From NCBI GenBank assembly GCA_003008705.1, contig PDUO01000047.1, forward strand, positions 28,506 to 92,505: DNA of 64,000 bases, given 5' to 3'. The notes under the pieces were generated by a model. That model was not told the origin of the DNA. It ran no database searches and saw only the letters and a list, made by a program, of their open reading frames with translations. This document shows positions 45,887-57,988 of the stretch, piece after piece. Each line of letters begins with the position of its first letter. Position 1 is the stretch's first letter. The translations under genes and the position numbers were made by a program. This stretch comes from Pezicula radicicola (taxonomy: Eukaryota > Ascomycota > Leotiomycetes > Helotiales > Dermateaceae).

Positions 45887-47570
45887 TCACTGTCGTCTGG
45901 TCCTAGTTTTCTTGGCAGTTGTTGCAGCATCTTCTTCTTCCTCATCCTGGCCTTTCTTTAAGTCCTCAGTCAGGCCCCATTCTTCCTTGTCGTACCAGTC
46001 CTCCCCGTCAGACATGTCTCGGTTAGCACCGACATGGGCTTCGGCTTTACACCATTTCATCACCTCATGCCGGTACCGATCAGCTTTCAAAAGCCCGTCA
46101 TAAACCCTTTGAGCCCCCCGACAGACCTCTTCTTGCTTTTGGATGTACAATTGCAAGAGCCTCCTCGTCTCCTCTGCCTCGGGCTGTGGTAATCCGAAGT
46201 CTCGATCGGGGCGCGAGCTCTCTGGTGCCAAATAGTACGGGTGTATCACTAGTTCGTTGTCGGACTCAGGAGTTATTGACCTTGTTCTACTGGGGCCTGT
46301 ATTGTCCGATGCTGCCGCCTGGGCCCGGGTCCTCATTCGCCGTGGTACTGGAATATCCCCTTGGTCCTCCTCCACATCCATACCCTCAGCAGCATCCGAG
46401 CCATCAACTGGGGTACCTAAATCTCTAGCAGAAGCCTCTGGAGGTAGTTCCGTTGCGATTTCCATGGTTGTATCTTCATCTCCTTGTTCAAGAGTTTTGT
46501 CTGGATCGAAGTTTTCTGGATCTGTTGCACTAGCATCCTGCAAGATAGCATCTGTCTCTGCTGGGGTATTTTCTATTGGAAGGGGTGTGGGTAGCTCTTC
46601 CGGGTTGTCCGTTCCCTGGATTGGCTCTGGATTCACGTCATTGGAAGTTTCTATTGCAGAATCAACCTCCTTCGCCTGTTCAGCCATTTGAACGTCGATA
46701 GTCGATGGCCCTGCTAGTCGCCCCTGTTCAGCATTGGCCGGACCAATCTTCCCACTTTGTTGTCCTCTTTGTCGCTCCCGGTCGCCACCAAAGAGATCAA
46801 TGTCATTCTCTGTTTCCACCATCTCGCAAGGAATCCATGTATGGTCGCCGCTCAATCTTGTCAACAGGTGTTTAATCCTCCAAAGAGAAGCCTTTTCCTT
46901 CTGCACCATATCCCCTGCCTGTCGGGTGAGCTCAGTAAGTGTTTTTGAGGTGAAAGGCTTTGAGAGGGTTGGGTGGTCAGGAAGGTCGGAAGCAGCCGTT
47001 AAAGGCGTGAGAAGGTCTAGAAATCTTTAGCAGGAAACAAGAGAATATTGTGCGGGGTTCTTACGCTCAATTCGCACATCTGCGTATGGATTGTACTCCG
47101 CAGCAGCTGCAGCAGCAGCGTGTGCCCTCTCATCGTCATCATCACTGTCGACCTCATAGCCTTCCTCATCAACCAATGGAGGATTCCGACTTATAATATC
47201 CCTTTGCCAGCCAGCATGTTCGATCGACTGTTGCAAGTTTGTCAGATAATTATATTGACTGAGCATAGAAGTGTTCCTATAGCATTTCGACATACCCTCC
47301 TGTAAACCAGCGGACCGCTGGGTGGCGCCAGTTGGCCCTCATGAACATATCGAGCCTTTTTCCTTAACTTGTTACCCCGATTTGTAAGTTGGTCGATGGA
47401 ACTGTCCGAATCGGAATCTAAATTTTGCACAATTGCCATCAGCGAGGCTCTCAGGGCGCATAGGGAGCATGTAAATATTGAACAGAGCAAGACATACCGT
47501 ATGCTTTCCTTTTCAGTGCCTTCTTCATGCCTATAATAGTATCCATAAATACTGCAGCTTGTGACGCCAT
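45887..47570 (-). CDS. RXT2: RXT2, subunit of the Rpd3L histone deacetylase complex
   Basis: Four exons, complement(45887..47016, 47065..47227, 47296..47417, 47498..47570), 495 aa. N terminus MASQAAVFMDTIIGMKKALKRKAYDSDSDSS, then LRKKARYVHEGQL, IEHAGWQRDIISRNPPLVDEEGYEVD and the Rxt2-domain signature RIEHLLTPLTAASDLPDHPTLSKPF...SLWRIKHLLTRLSGDHTWIP. An acidic low-complexity middle region (about 215-390) follows, then a basic RRMRTRAQAAAS patch and a C-terminal conserved block with LLQLYIQKQEEVCRGAQRVYDGLLKADRYR. An Ala run encoded by GCAGCA-type codons (47098-47120) may be length-variable. Role: transcriptional repression by the large Rpd3 deacetylase complex. Confidence 0.9.
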
Positions 47571-48103
47571 GGCGGATAAGAACTGTGCTCCAGAACAACT
47601 CGGCCTGAATCTTTGAAATCTACGCGTTATTCCCTGGCCTCAAATTGCGCCTGTGTACCGAATGACTTTTGTAAGTAGTTTTTGTTATTGTTTTAATACG
47701 TATGGTACCTGGGCGTACAGTCGCTGGTCGGAATCGAGTCGTTCTTGCGTCATATGGTTCGTTGTGAAGCTGTCATTTTCAATTCGAAGAATTCATCATT
47801 ATTGGGGGATCAGGCTGAAGTGGAGAGAAACACACCAAGACACACAGGCCCGAGATTGTCGGAGTAATGGTTGCTCCTAGGTAGCGGCAGCCGATAAGGC
47901 ACAAGTACCATAGCCTTACCTACCACTATTCATTGCCTTCCTCGCAATAATAACTTATACCTCGCATTTACTCATCGACCAACGAAAGAATTAAAAATCT
48001 ACAACGAGAACTACCTGCTATAACCCGATATACCTGCAGATGGTTAGATTAGAGCAGACTCGTGGTTTTGCTTGCCTATGAGGCTGCAGCAAACCGAACA
48101 ACG
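47571..48103. promoter_or_regulatory. Divergent promoter RXT2 / TRAPPC11
   Basis: 533 bp between the two start codons. No specific site recognised. Confidence 0.45.
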
Positions 48104-51100
48104 ATGGAAGGGTATGCGCCAGAGTTTGTGGAGCATAACCTACCTCTACTGGTAGTCTCAGGGCTGGGACCTATACCATCTCCCAATGGATCAGAAATTC
48201 CACAGGATTGGGAATCAGGAGCGCAGATAACATCAGAACTGTCTCCTGTAGAAACGGACGATGCTTTGGTCCTGCTGAAGCACTTTGAGGCAAGCGACGG
48301 GCGAAATCTGGCCTGGAATGGTCGCGAATATAATGGAAGGAACAAGTTTCGAGTGAAGGTCTGCGGGAGGGTATGTTAGCCGACTAAAGAAACTGGCCTT
48401 GTCAATCAGATATCTTGTCAGCTGCTGAATCTTGACTAGGGGTATACACTGCCTTCTCGCCATATTCAAATACCTAGAGTGAGATCCGAATCATCTGGGA
48501 GCAGCCCAACATCACGTCCCATCTTACACTCGCCGCTATCGCCTCTAAGTCCCGGGTCTCGGGTTTTCCCAGACGGTCTGATTGATTCAAGGTGGATACA
48601 AAAGCATCAAGACCTCATTCCTAGTGCCTACATATCCTTTTACACCTTCTCTGGCGACCCGACTTTATCTTCTGTACATGACAACAAACTTAAGACAGAT
48701 ATAAACCACACAAAAAAAATACTGAGCCAATCTGGATATAAAACTCGTCTTATTGCAGTTTTACTTAGCGAAGTGAAAGTCTTGGGCGATGTCGAAGAGC
48801 GCCTTGCTACTATTCGGAAAGCAACCGGGCTCGACCCAAAGTCCTCCCTATTCTTTTTACCACCTCAAAGTTCTTTAGTCGAGCTCCAAGCCTTTGTTGA
48901 TACGATCCTCTCCACAGTTTATCCTCTCTGTATAGAATACTACAGGGACTTGAGCAAACATTCAAGAAGAAAGCGCAATAGGGGCATTGTACCTCCTCCT
49001 AGCGCACCTCCTACCTCAGGGACTTCCCAGACTTTATCAAGCCAAGGGTGGAGTGTGCGATACGACTTCAAGCTTGGTGTATTTGCCGAATTTCGGCAGG
49101 AAATTGATGCTGCGCTTCGATCTTATGAGAGTGGTTATGAAGGTTTGCTTGGTTCTGATGTCCTTGAAATGATTGCGAGTTGGAGCCCGCGATGGAACGA
49201 GGCGCGCTTGTTGGCTGATGTTTTCTCTATGCGAACTATACGCTGCCTCCTGTGGAATGGTCATACAACAGCGGCCGTTCGTCGATGGCAGTTGCACCGA
49301 AATAGGATGCAAGACTTTGTAGATCGCAGAGGTAAAGGTTCATCTACTTATGGTTGGCAAGCTTGGGAGGCGCGCTGGGCTACGGTCATGGCTGAAATGA
49401 TCAGAAAGGTTGATATTCCTGAGTTTGGGCTTTCCAATCCACCAGTGTATCTGCCCACAGAGAAGAACATCACCATAGGAGAGCGTTTACAACCCTTTGA
49501 GTATCTTCACCATCCTGGTTATTGGTTTCGACTCGCTGCTAAACATGTCATTGCACGTCGTGCTCTTGCTCTAGCTATTCCGGAAGAAGACAGATCACCT
49601 CCTGGTGAGTCTCCAGCAAGCCAGATTGCTAGCAAGGCCTACACATATGATACATATCTTTGTCCCGAGCCGCACGAAGAAAGCCCACTTCCCTACCGTG
49701 GAAAAGGCGTTGACCACTCCTTACTCATCATCAAATTATTGACTAAAGCCATTCTTGAATTCCAAGAAAGAGGTCAAACTCGTTTGGTACAAGAGTTGTA
49801 CCTTCAGTCTGCAAATGAAAGTATACGCCGCGAGGCTTGGCCTGAGGCTCTACAACTTTTACGCCCCTTGTGGCAGAAAATGACCTATCGCCGAGAGGGA
49901 TTCTGGAGTGCCGTCGAAGAGATTGGATGGGCTGTAAGAAAAGCTGCGGCACATGTTGGTGATGGCGGAACTGTTTTATCGGTTGATTGGGAATTGCAAA
50001 ACCGAAGTAGGCTATGGTGCTCAAAGTTTCTACAATAAAACACCGCTAATAGAAATCAGGTTTCACCTGCCAGCCCAGTTGGCATTACGACTTGACGAAA
50101 TCTTTAGAAGGTCTAGAGACCATTAAGGCCAAACCCGCAGTTGTTCTTCATGATCAAGATGTGCATTCTTTTCTCTCGGGGACTTACGCCTTTGAGCGTC
50201 CAGAAGGGAAGGTTGGTGATCTTTGTGCATCTCAGCTGGTAATCAGCTCTTCGGCACACCCGAAATCTGCACCTGTCACAATCACTGAGCTATTGATTGA
50301 TTTTGAGGGTAGCATGAAGCCCATCGTTCTGCGGCATAAAGCCCAGGATGCTTCTAAGGCTGTTACCTTTAGCAAGGTATCTTTAACAGAAGGTTCCAGC
50401 AGGCGTGCAGGAGAGTCGCCCTCTGATGAAGAGGGCCGGCCTACACTATTCGGTGAAGAGGACCTTACTTTTCGGCCTGAGGAGACACGGATTTTTCAGT
50501 TCAGCAATATGCTTCGAGAAGCTGGAGAGGCTAAAGTTTTGACAACTACATTTCGCATTGCCTCGGACCAATTTGATCTGGACTATATTCTCAGCTTTGG
50601 ACAAAGTAGTGTGCCTGATATTTGGTGGGGAAGTAATTCTGCGAAGAAAAAGATCCTTCGTGCCAATGCTTATTCGATGGTGGTTCTGCCAAAACCGCCA
50701 AAGATGGAGCTTCGATTCCTTGACCTGCAGCAGCAGTACTACACGAACGAGCACATCAGCTTGCGCGTTGAGGTCGTGAATGGAGAAGATGAAGAGACAA
50801 TTACGAGCCTCGATTTACGTGTGATGGGAGAGGAAGCTCCTCCAGCAAAGTTAAAACTTATTGGTGGCACCGAAGAGAGTGAGGCCGGTTCTGCGCTTGA
50901 GCTTGGAAAAATTGTAAGTACAGCTTCGACCGTGGTTGAGATCATTCTTTCTCCGATCGAGTTCGCTGCCCTCTGTGATTTAACACTCAAAGCATCGTAC
51001 CATCTCGCGTCGGATCTAGATACCCCAATATCTCAGTCAGCGACCCTTCAACTACAAGTTATAAGTCCTTTCGAGGCCAACTACGATTTCTCTCCTCGAG

Positions 51101-51876
51101 TACATCCTGACCCTTGGCCTAGCTTTTTCAGTCATGATGAATCAGGAGATACAATCGGACAACAAGATGGGCTAAAAGCCTGTGGTCTTGCCCAAAAATG
51201 GTGTTTGACATCCCGCTATGCTTCATTTGCAACGGAGGACATTATAATTGAGGATGTTGATGTGGAGGTGCTTGGGGTCAATGGAGGAATCCAATGCTCC
51301 ACTAAGAAGGTAACCGAGATGCCAGATGGTGGCATACGAATGAGTCCAAGAACTATGGAAGAAGCCCAGTCTTTCGTGTTCACGCAAAAGAACTCGCTTG
51401 ATGATCGTGGGACGGCAACTCTTGACGTTTCGTTAGCCATAAAATGGCGTCGGGATGTGGATGGAGCTGCCATCAACACAACCACCCTGGCTGTTCCTCG
51501 GTTGTTGGTGTCTAGTAGCGAGCCAAGGGTGCTGGCCGCCGTTACACATTCAAGGACGGTTTCCTCACTCATTCACTTCGATGTGACTATTGAGAATCCG
51601 TCGTATCATTTCCTCACTTTTGGTTTGACCATGGAGCCGAGCGAAGATTTTGCCTTCTCTGGCATCAAGCAATCCACTCTACAGCTTGTACCCTTGTCTA
51701 GAAGAACGATTAGATTCAGGCTGTTACCTTCGGTACGTGGGGACTGGATAGGCCCGATACGTTGCATCATACGAGATCGCTATTTCCAGAAGGTGCTCAA
51801 GGTCTTAGCTACGGAAGGAATGAAACTAGAGAAAGAGGGATTACTGGTTTGGGTTCCTCCTGAAGAGGAGTCATGA
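48104..51876 (+). CDS. TRAPPC11: TRAPP complex subunit TRAPPC11 (foie gras / gryzun)
   Basis: Three exons, join(48104..48370, 48440..50006, 50060..51876), 1216 aa. A subunit of the metazoan/fungal TRAPPIII Rab-GEF complex in ER-Golgi traffic and autophagy. Start MEGYAPEFVEHNLPLLVVSGL with NLAWNGREYNGRNKFRVKVCGR fits the family. Exon 2 carries the foie-gras domain: GWSVRYDFKLGVFAEFRQEID, AALRSYESGYEGL, RTIRCLLWNGHTTAAVRRW and HPGYWFRLAAKHVIARRALAL. Exon 3 has the gryzun-type beta-rich C-terminal half, starting WHYDLTKSLEGL. The short intron at 50007-50059 joins ELQNRS to FTCQPSWHYDL and removes an apparent stop. Start alternatives: only the ATG at 48104 is a true ATG. Confidence 0.95.
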
Positions 51877-52000
51877 CATTATGGCGTAGGAAGCTGAGGG
51901 CGGGAAATGATAGACGTGTATAACGTGTGATGATAATCGCAAATATAGCTTTAAAACTCATGATATCCTCTGAAATTAAATGTTTGTAGTCATTGCATGT

Positions 52001-53362
52001 CTATATCTTGCTCTTTACTGGTCTAACAGGAGGCCCGCCAACATATTTTTGCCAGTCCTTCGACAATGTCGTCTTGTCTATAATGCTCTTCCTGGTCCAT
52101 TCCAAATATATATCCTGCTCATCCTTGTACCTCTTCAGCTCTTGGCCTAACCACATGGACGCTGCATCAGCACACTCCTCGCTCGCTTCCATAGCGACAA
52201 GGTGTCCAACGTCTTTCAAGACTAGATCCTTCACCCTACCCTTTTTAGCGCCTCCACTACCTCCAATTCCAATGCCCGTAATTTCACGCTTCAACTGGCA
52301 AGCTGCTGGTAAAGACATGGGGCTGGTTTCTCCATAGATGTAAAGGACGCTTGGTCTTAATTCTGGGAGCTTGGCGAGGGTATTTGAGGGTTCTGGTCTA
52401 TAGAAAGGATAGCGATTGACACCCTGTGGATCCATGTCGGGAATCAGTTCATGATTTATTAGGGTCGAAGCATCCTCAGCAAAAGCGTCCCATGTCGGTC
52501 TTAGAAACGTAAAACATTCCTGATGCTTAGTAGTTGTCAACGTCACAGCTCCTTTCTCATCGGGATACAGCAACGTAGGGGTTTCCTGAATTCCAAACTC
52601 CAACCAGCGATCCAGAACTCGTGCATCCCACGACTGATAGAATTTCTGCTTCCGCATTGCCGCTTCTGCTTCTGCGCGGGAAGGCCAGATGTCTCGCCGG
52701 AAGGTTGACGCTTGCACGGGCGATGGTCCAACGGGTGCTGTTGCATATTTTTGGATCACGGGGTCCATTAGTACTAATGTTGTGAGCAGCCTGGGATGCA
52801 TAAGAGCGAGATTCACGAGATTGCAGGCACCGAAAGAGTGGCCAACTCCGACGATGGGACGGGGCATTTCAGCACGGAAGTGGTTGATCATTTGGAGCAT
52901 GTCTCGAGAGTGGTCTAGCCAAGATGCTAAAATGGAGTTAGTTGTCGCTAATGATGAGGAAGAGAAAGCAACACTAACGGTCGTTACCCAGTAAATTGTC
53001 ATTCAAGATGCCACTTTGCCCTTGTTGTGCTACATCTGCTATCCAGATACTGCGAATTTTGAAACCTTGGAGTTTTGACCGTGTATGGAGGTCCTCCCAA
53101 AGTGGCTCATAGAGTTCCTGTAAGAGGTCAATATTATGGTATTTTGGCAAGTAAATAAAAATCTTACTTTAGGAAATCCATTTGCATGAGCCCCGATGAT
53201 TGTGACATCTCCCTCTTGTGGATGTGGATTATCCTTCGGGATATACTGCTTGATAGCGAGGTGGAGGACATCATTCTGCGAGAAGGCCGTCGCTTGTGCA
53301 TATTCACGTATGTGCTGGCATTCTACGACGTGCTCTTTAATCTCGAAAACGGAAGAGGGCAT
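52001..53362 (-). CDS. Alpha/beta-hydrolase (LPX1 / fungal 'toxin biosynthesis'-type hydrolase)
   Basis: Three exons, complement(52001..52926, 52979..53117, 53168..53362), 419 aa. A typical alpha/beta-hydrolase: strand and oxyanion region VTIIGAHANGFPKELYEPLW, the nucleophile elbow GVGHSFGAC (Ser142), a VLMDPVIQ strand and a late His in KDVGHLVAMEA. The family includes peroxisomal lipase LPX1 and hydrolases often labelled as toxin biosynthesis proteins, but that label comes from a few clusters and no such cluster is seen here. The protein ends SKI, close to the peroxisomal SKL signal. Substrate unknown. Neighbours are TRAPPC11 (convergent, 124 bp) and BRC1 (divergent). Confidence 0.88.
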
Positions 53363-53838
53363 AATGAGCGATGAAAGGAATGTGATGGTAGGAAGACTGA
53401 CTTCCAGAGTACTGGTCGGAGATTGTTCATAAAGCCATCCAGCTCGAGTCAGCCGAGGTCCCGAGACGACAGCCGCAACTTAAAGTTGAGGGATGCAAGG
53501 CAAGGAAAAGCGGCTTTTGATATAGTTGTTTCTTTAAACATCTCATATCCATATATACTTAGCCTTGAGACATAAATCTATGGGCACCTTCTTATGTAGG
53601 TAGTATCATAGTATCAACATAATAGATTGTAAAGTGAAAGACATTTGTGGTCTTCCTCTGGATGCATCTTTAACGTAGACCAGGTAGGTAATTACCTAAT
53701 GTGGGGCATTAGTCATGTGATATTGTCGCGTCCTTCACCTCATTCAAACTTGACGCGACGCGACAGCGACAGCCTTTCAACAACTCAAGTCTCATCAGCT
53801 GCTACCTATGCCTGCCAGCTTTTGGTCTCTTAACCACA
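53363..53838. promoter_or_regulatory. Divergent promoter hydrolase / BRC1, with MluI-like boxes
   Basis: 476 bp. Contains three ACGCGA/TCGCGT sites: 53726-53731, 53753-53758 and 53758-53763, 75-115 bp before the BRC1 start. They match the looser MBF consensus WCGCGW rather than perfect ACGCGT. Confidence 0.5.
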
Positions 53839-56613
53839 ATGGCTGAAATACAATCTACGAAAGAAGACCTCCTCTTTGCGAATTGCGTGTTTGCATTCCC
53901 TACAAAGGCAGACCTTGAAGCAAGTCGCGACAGCAAGGGTAGAGATGTAAGATCGCCACTCGCCATTCTCTCTATTTCCCGTCTTTTCGTTTTCTTGCTA
54001 ACTGCTGTCTCGAATAAAGCTTAGGCATACCCTGGAGGAGCACGGCGGCAAGGTTCAGCCCATCAAGTCGGACGGACTTCTCAACCTTAAAGAGGTCACC
54101 CATATTATCTCCTCGACTACCGACTTCCCTCAATATGACACCGCACGCCTACAGATGATTGCTGTGGTGAGGTCCGACTGGGTGATACAATCGCTCTTGA
54201 AAAGTAGGATGGTCCAGACACGACCATTTACACCAGACACACGTCTATTCTTTTCGGGGGTCAATCTCAGCTGCGGAGACATTCCCCCCGGTGACAAGGA
54301 AGCGATCGTTGGCGCCGTACTTGCGATGGGTGGCATGGAGACTAGCAATGTAACAAAATTGACGACCCATATATGTGCGCTGTCAATGGATCACCCGAAG
54401 TGCCAGTCTGTTAAGGACAAGAACCTCAAATGCAAGATAGTTCTACCTCACTGGTAAGTGTCTCGTGAAAGTCTTGTGGATTTAACTAACTTCAGGGAGG
54501 TTTGATGACTGTTTAAAGCTCGGGAAGGCCATAGATTCAGCACCATACGAACTTCCGAATCCTGAGATCTTTGAAAAAAAGCCCGAGGATGCACTGCCCT
54601 TCCCAATGTCACCTAATGTAGAAGGTGCCACAACCCCTCATCCAGATGAGAATTCTCTCATGATCCCTACAATTCCTTCGACTCGTCGCCTGTCAGTCTT
54701 CAAAAGCAAGACTGTTAAAATATCAGAAGATCTTGAACTCACGGAACGCCATGTTCGAGTTCTTGGGGAGCTTATTAAGAGTGGAGGTGGAACGACTACA
54801 GAATCTGTGCACGAAGCCGATATGTACATCTGTAAATATCGAGATGGTAGGGAGTATGCATTTGCTTCTCGGGCTCAGATTGACGTCGGTAACTTGTCAT
54901 GGCTCTATTTCCTTATTGCCAACAATCAATGGACATCGCCATTACGTCGACTACTGCATTACCCCATCCCGCGTAATGGAATACCTGGATTTCGAGATCT
55001 TCGGATAACCCTGTCGAATTATGGCGGTGAAGCCCGGACTTATGTCGAAAATTTGGTGATAGCAGCTGGGGGCGAGTTTACAAAAAGCATGAAGCAAGAT
55101 AATACTCACCTTATTACAGCAAGGAACAACAGTGAGAAATGCACTGCTGCTGAAGAGTGGGATATCGCTATTATCAATCACTTGTGGATTGAGGAGAGCT
55201 ATGCAAAATGTGAACTGCAAGCATTAACAGTCCCTCGCTATACACATTTCCCTCCAAGAACAAACCTGGGGGAAATAATCGGCCAGACGCAATTCGATGC
55301 GGATGTCCTTGAATCAATTTATTATCCGAAAGACCCTATCACGAAGCCGGACGATCCTAAGACTTTGAGGGCCCCTAGAAAAAACAATGCCGTGCTTTCC
55401 ATTACATTAGATGGTCAGGGCGATCAAGACGATGAGACTATGGCAGACGCTGAAGACCTTCCTCCACCTCCTAAAAAGGCTGCCCGTACACCCGCTCCAC
55501 GGCGTAAGTCCAAAGGGCCACTTGCTGACGCACATTCGTCAAGCACAACTCCGTCTAGTAATCGTAAGGCCAGTCTTGGAAAAGAGAACGATACACCATC
55601 ATCAACTCGTAGTGCTAAAGCTTCAGCATTGAACAGGCTCCATGACCTCAAAGATGACGTTGCACTTTACGAATTAGAGAGGAAACGTGCTGGAAAAGGC
55701 GTCTGGGGAGGAAAGCGAGCAGCTAATCAACTTGAGAAGGAGAAGACTGTGAAAGCTACCCAGCAACGCAGTTCAAGTCCAGCTGAGATAGATGTGGATG
55801 ATGAGTCAGAGGAAGAGGCGCCAGCGATGAAGCGAGTTAAGACTGGAAGAGGTGTTCCAAAATCTCTACCTGAGATCCAAATCCGCGTGCTGCTCACTGG
55901 TTACAAACGATGGCTTGAGAATATCAAGAAGGAAGAAGTAGAAAAAGTACGTAATTCACTTTACAAGGACGCTGGCTTTCAACACTAACACCAAGTAGAA
56001 AAAACTAAGACAATTGGGTATCCATGTTGTCTCAGATCCACTGAACTGCACTCATCTTGCTGCCCCAGCAGTGGTACGGACAAAAAAATTCCTATGTGCC
56101 CTTGCGACGGGACCTACTATTGTCACCTCGGACTTTGTGGACAAATGTATTGAAGACGGAGAAATACCACCAGTTGAAGAGTTTCTCCTCCGAGACAGCG
56201 AGCACGAAAAGAAGACGAAAATGAAGCTCAAGGATATCTTGACTCGAGCCAAGGCAAACAGACGCCATCTTCTGCACAACATTCCGGTGTATTGTACGGA
56301 ACACGTCGGAAAGGAACTTCCTGAAACGTACCAGGCGATAGTAAAGGTCAATGGGGGCATCTTCAGCATCTTCCGTGGGAGAGGCGGTATGAAACTGAAG
56401 CCCACGAAACCCGAGGAAGACTCTAACCCTGGGCCCGATCCTGTTTATTTGATATCTGGACTAAAGCCAATAGAGAGACAACTCTGGCCCAAGTTCGAGG
56501 AGATGGCTAATGCAGCGCACATGGATCCGAGGATCGTAACCGCGGATTGGCTGCTAGATGCTGCTATCTCGCAACAGCTGACATGGGATGAAAAATACAG
56601 GTTAAAGGGTTAA
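53839..56613 (+). CDS. BRC1: BRCT-domain DNA damage protein BRC1 / RTT107
   Basis: Four exons, join(53839..53946, 54020..54453, 54500..55946, 55999..56613), 867 aa. A multi-BRCT scaffold that binds phosphorylated H2A at stalled replication forks. N-terminal tandem BRCTs: DLLFANCVFAFP, LRHTLEEHGGKVQPI, EVTHIISSTTDFPQYDTA, SDWVIQSLLKSRM, LFFSGVNLSCGDIP and THICALSMDHPKC. More BRCTs follow at about 240-420 (KSKTVKISEDLELTERHVRVLGELI, DLRITLSNYGGEARTYVENLVIAAGG, THLITARN). A basic disordered linker leads to the C-terminal BRCT pair: IQIRVLLTGYKRW, LGIHVVSDPLNCTHLAAP, GPTIVTSDFVDKCIEDGEI. Intron 1 is placed with donor GTAAGA at 53947 and acceptor AAAG at 54019 so that the TLEEHGG frame is kept. 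Intron 2 uses a GAG acceptor and is the shortest at 46 nt. Confidence 0.92.
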
Positions 56614-56784
56614 TCGTCACTCAACTTATGGATATTGCTGTTTTGGGATGCTATATGGTTATGGAAGCCTGGCGTTGGAGGGGAAAGTCTAACGCAGAAG
56701 CGTTTGTTCTGATATGACGATGAAATATGTAAATAGATCCAAGGAACGCCTTGCAATGCACGACTACGACCATGAAATATAATT

Positions 56785-57409
56785 CTAGAAAAACTTAACA
56801 CCTTGCTGATCCTCCTGCCCAAAAACTTGTGCCTTTCCTCGTTTTACGAGGATACTCAAAGCCTTTTGTAATAGGTCCGGATCCATACCATGAAATTCTG
56901 GTGACGGCTGTTAGTTCCGCCGCATAATCAAGTTGGGATTGATGTTCACCTTGTGATAATGTCGCCTCGCTTTCTGTGAGTTCATACAATGTCAAAACAG
57001 TATTCTTCTGCCCCGTCTCGTCCACCCAATCCGCGATCGCGCCTGCCCACTCCTCCGGATTCCTCCACCAAATCCAGCTAACATTCTTCTCATTCCCAAT
57101 CCACTCAGCTCTCCCTTCCCTCTTCATAAACTCCAATATCTCGCGCGCGTCACTGATGGACATCTTCTTATTTATGCGTGTATTATTGAAAAGGGGAGAG
57201 GAGATGGCATCAATTAAGGAGAGTTTGTAGATGCGGTTGGAGCGGCAGTAGGATTGGATTAGAGAGGACCATTTCTGACATTGTGCGTGTTGGGTTGTGC
57301 TGTTGGGTTGGAGGGTGTAGAAGGGTGGGAAGTGGTATTCGCGGGGGAAGGTGAAGGTGGTGGTGTTTGAGGTGCTGGGTGGTGAGGGTTGAGGAGTTGT
57401 TAACGACAT
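56785..57409 (-). CDS. VPS25: ESCRT-II subunit VPS25
   Basis: Two exons, complement(56785..56897, 56950..57409), 190 aa. VPS25 links ESCRT-II to ESCRT-III in multivesicular body sorting. Ser/Thr/Pro-rich lead (MSLTTPQPSPPSTSN), then FPREYHFPPFYTLQPN with the PPFYT motif that binds VPS22/VPS36. Two winged helices follow: QKWSSLIQSYCRSNRIYKLSL and, across the 52-nt intron, TLYELTESEATLSQEFHGMDPDLLQKALSILVKRGKAQVF. Reading through the intron stays open but replaces the conserved EFHGMD by unrelated sequence, so the spliced form is chosen; it ends GVKFF at the stop. Confidence 0.95.
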
Positions 57410-57988
57410 GATTATGATGTGCGATGCTGTTGGAGAGAGAGGTGAGAACTAGATGGTCGATATGTTGTTGAAGTGGGAGCTTTGCGTCGTCGACGGTATA
57501 ATTCAAGTTATCAGCCTTGCGGGGTACGAGGCTGACTTGTGGGTGAGTGGGCATAGAGGGTTTTTATTAAAGCCACTCTCAGCGACTTCGAATTTCCGAT
57601 CAAGAGAATCATGCAACTTTACAAAACAACGTGGACAACGCCAATATCAATTATATTTCTTACTGCTTGCTTTTTCTGTTCCTGGATTTTATATATTCCC
57701 AGATACTAGAAGATATGCACAAGTACCGTAACATGACTCGGATGACCAATGGAAGCCACGCATTGAGAAGCAGGTGACCCAAGGCTTAGAGATTCTTTGA
57801 GCTCTGTAGAGAAGTTCTTAGCCCCGCAGTTCCATCCTTTATATAACGTCAAATCAGCAGCAGCAGGAAGGCTAAAAGGTATTTTGGCCTCTGATGTTTG
57901 CCTTGTTACAGTAGGAGCTAAGAAAACCTTAGAAACAGCTCCTAGCTCGGTGGCTGCAGCAAGGCTGCCCGCTATTCCTTAGCTAACC
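57410..57988. promoter_or_regulatory. Divergent promoter VPS25 / DUF2235 gene
   Basis: 579 bp between start codons. The right 200 bp include a 61-codon ORF (57797-57982) ending just before the DUF2235 start; it has no family resemblance and is treated as leader or chance. Confidence 0.45.

Noticed and set aside
52001..53362. Calling the hydrolase a toxin-pathway gene
   Set aside because: The label is inherited from a few clustered homologues; here the neighbours are housekeeping genes and no biosynthetic core enzyme is present.
57797..57982. 61-codon ORF directly upstream of the DUF2235 gene, possible N-terminal extension or uORF
   Set aside because: It ends in a stop before the DUF2235 ATG, has no conserved motif, and the DUF2235 start already gives a normal N terminus.
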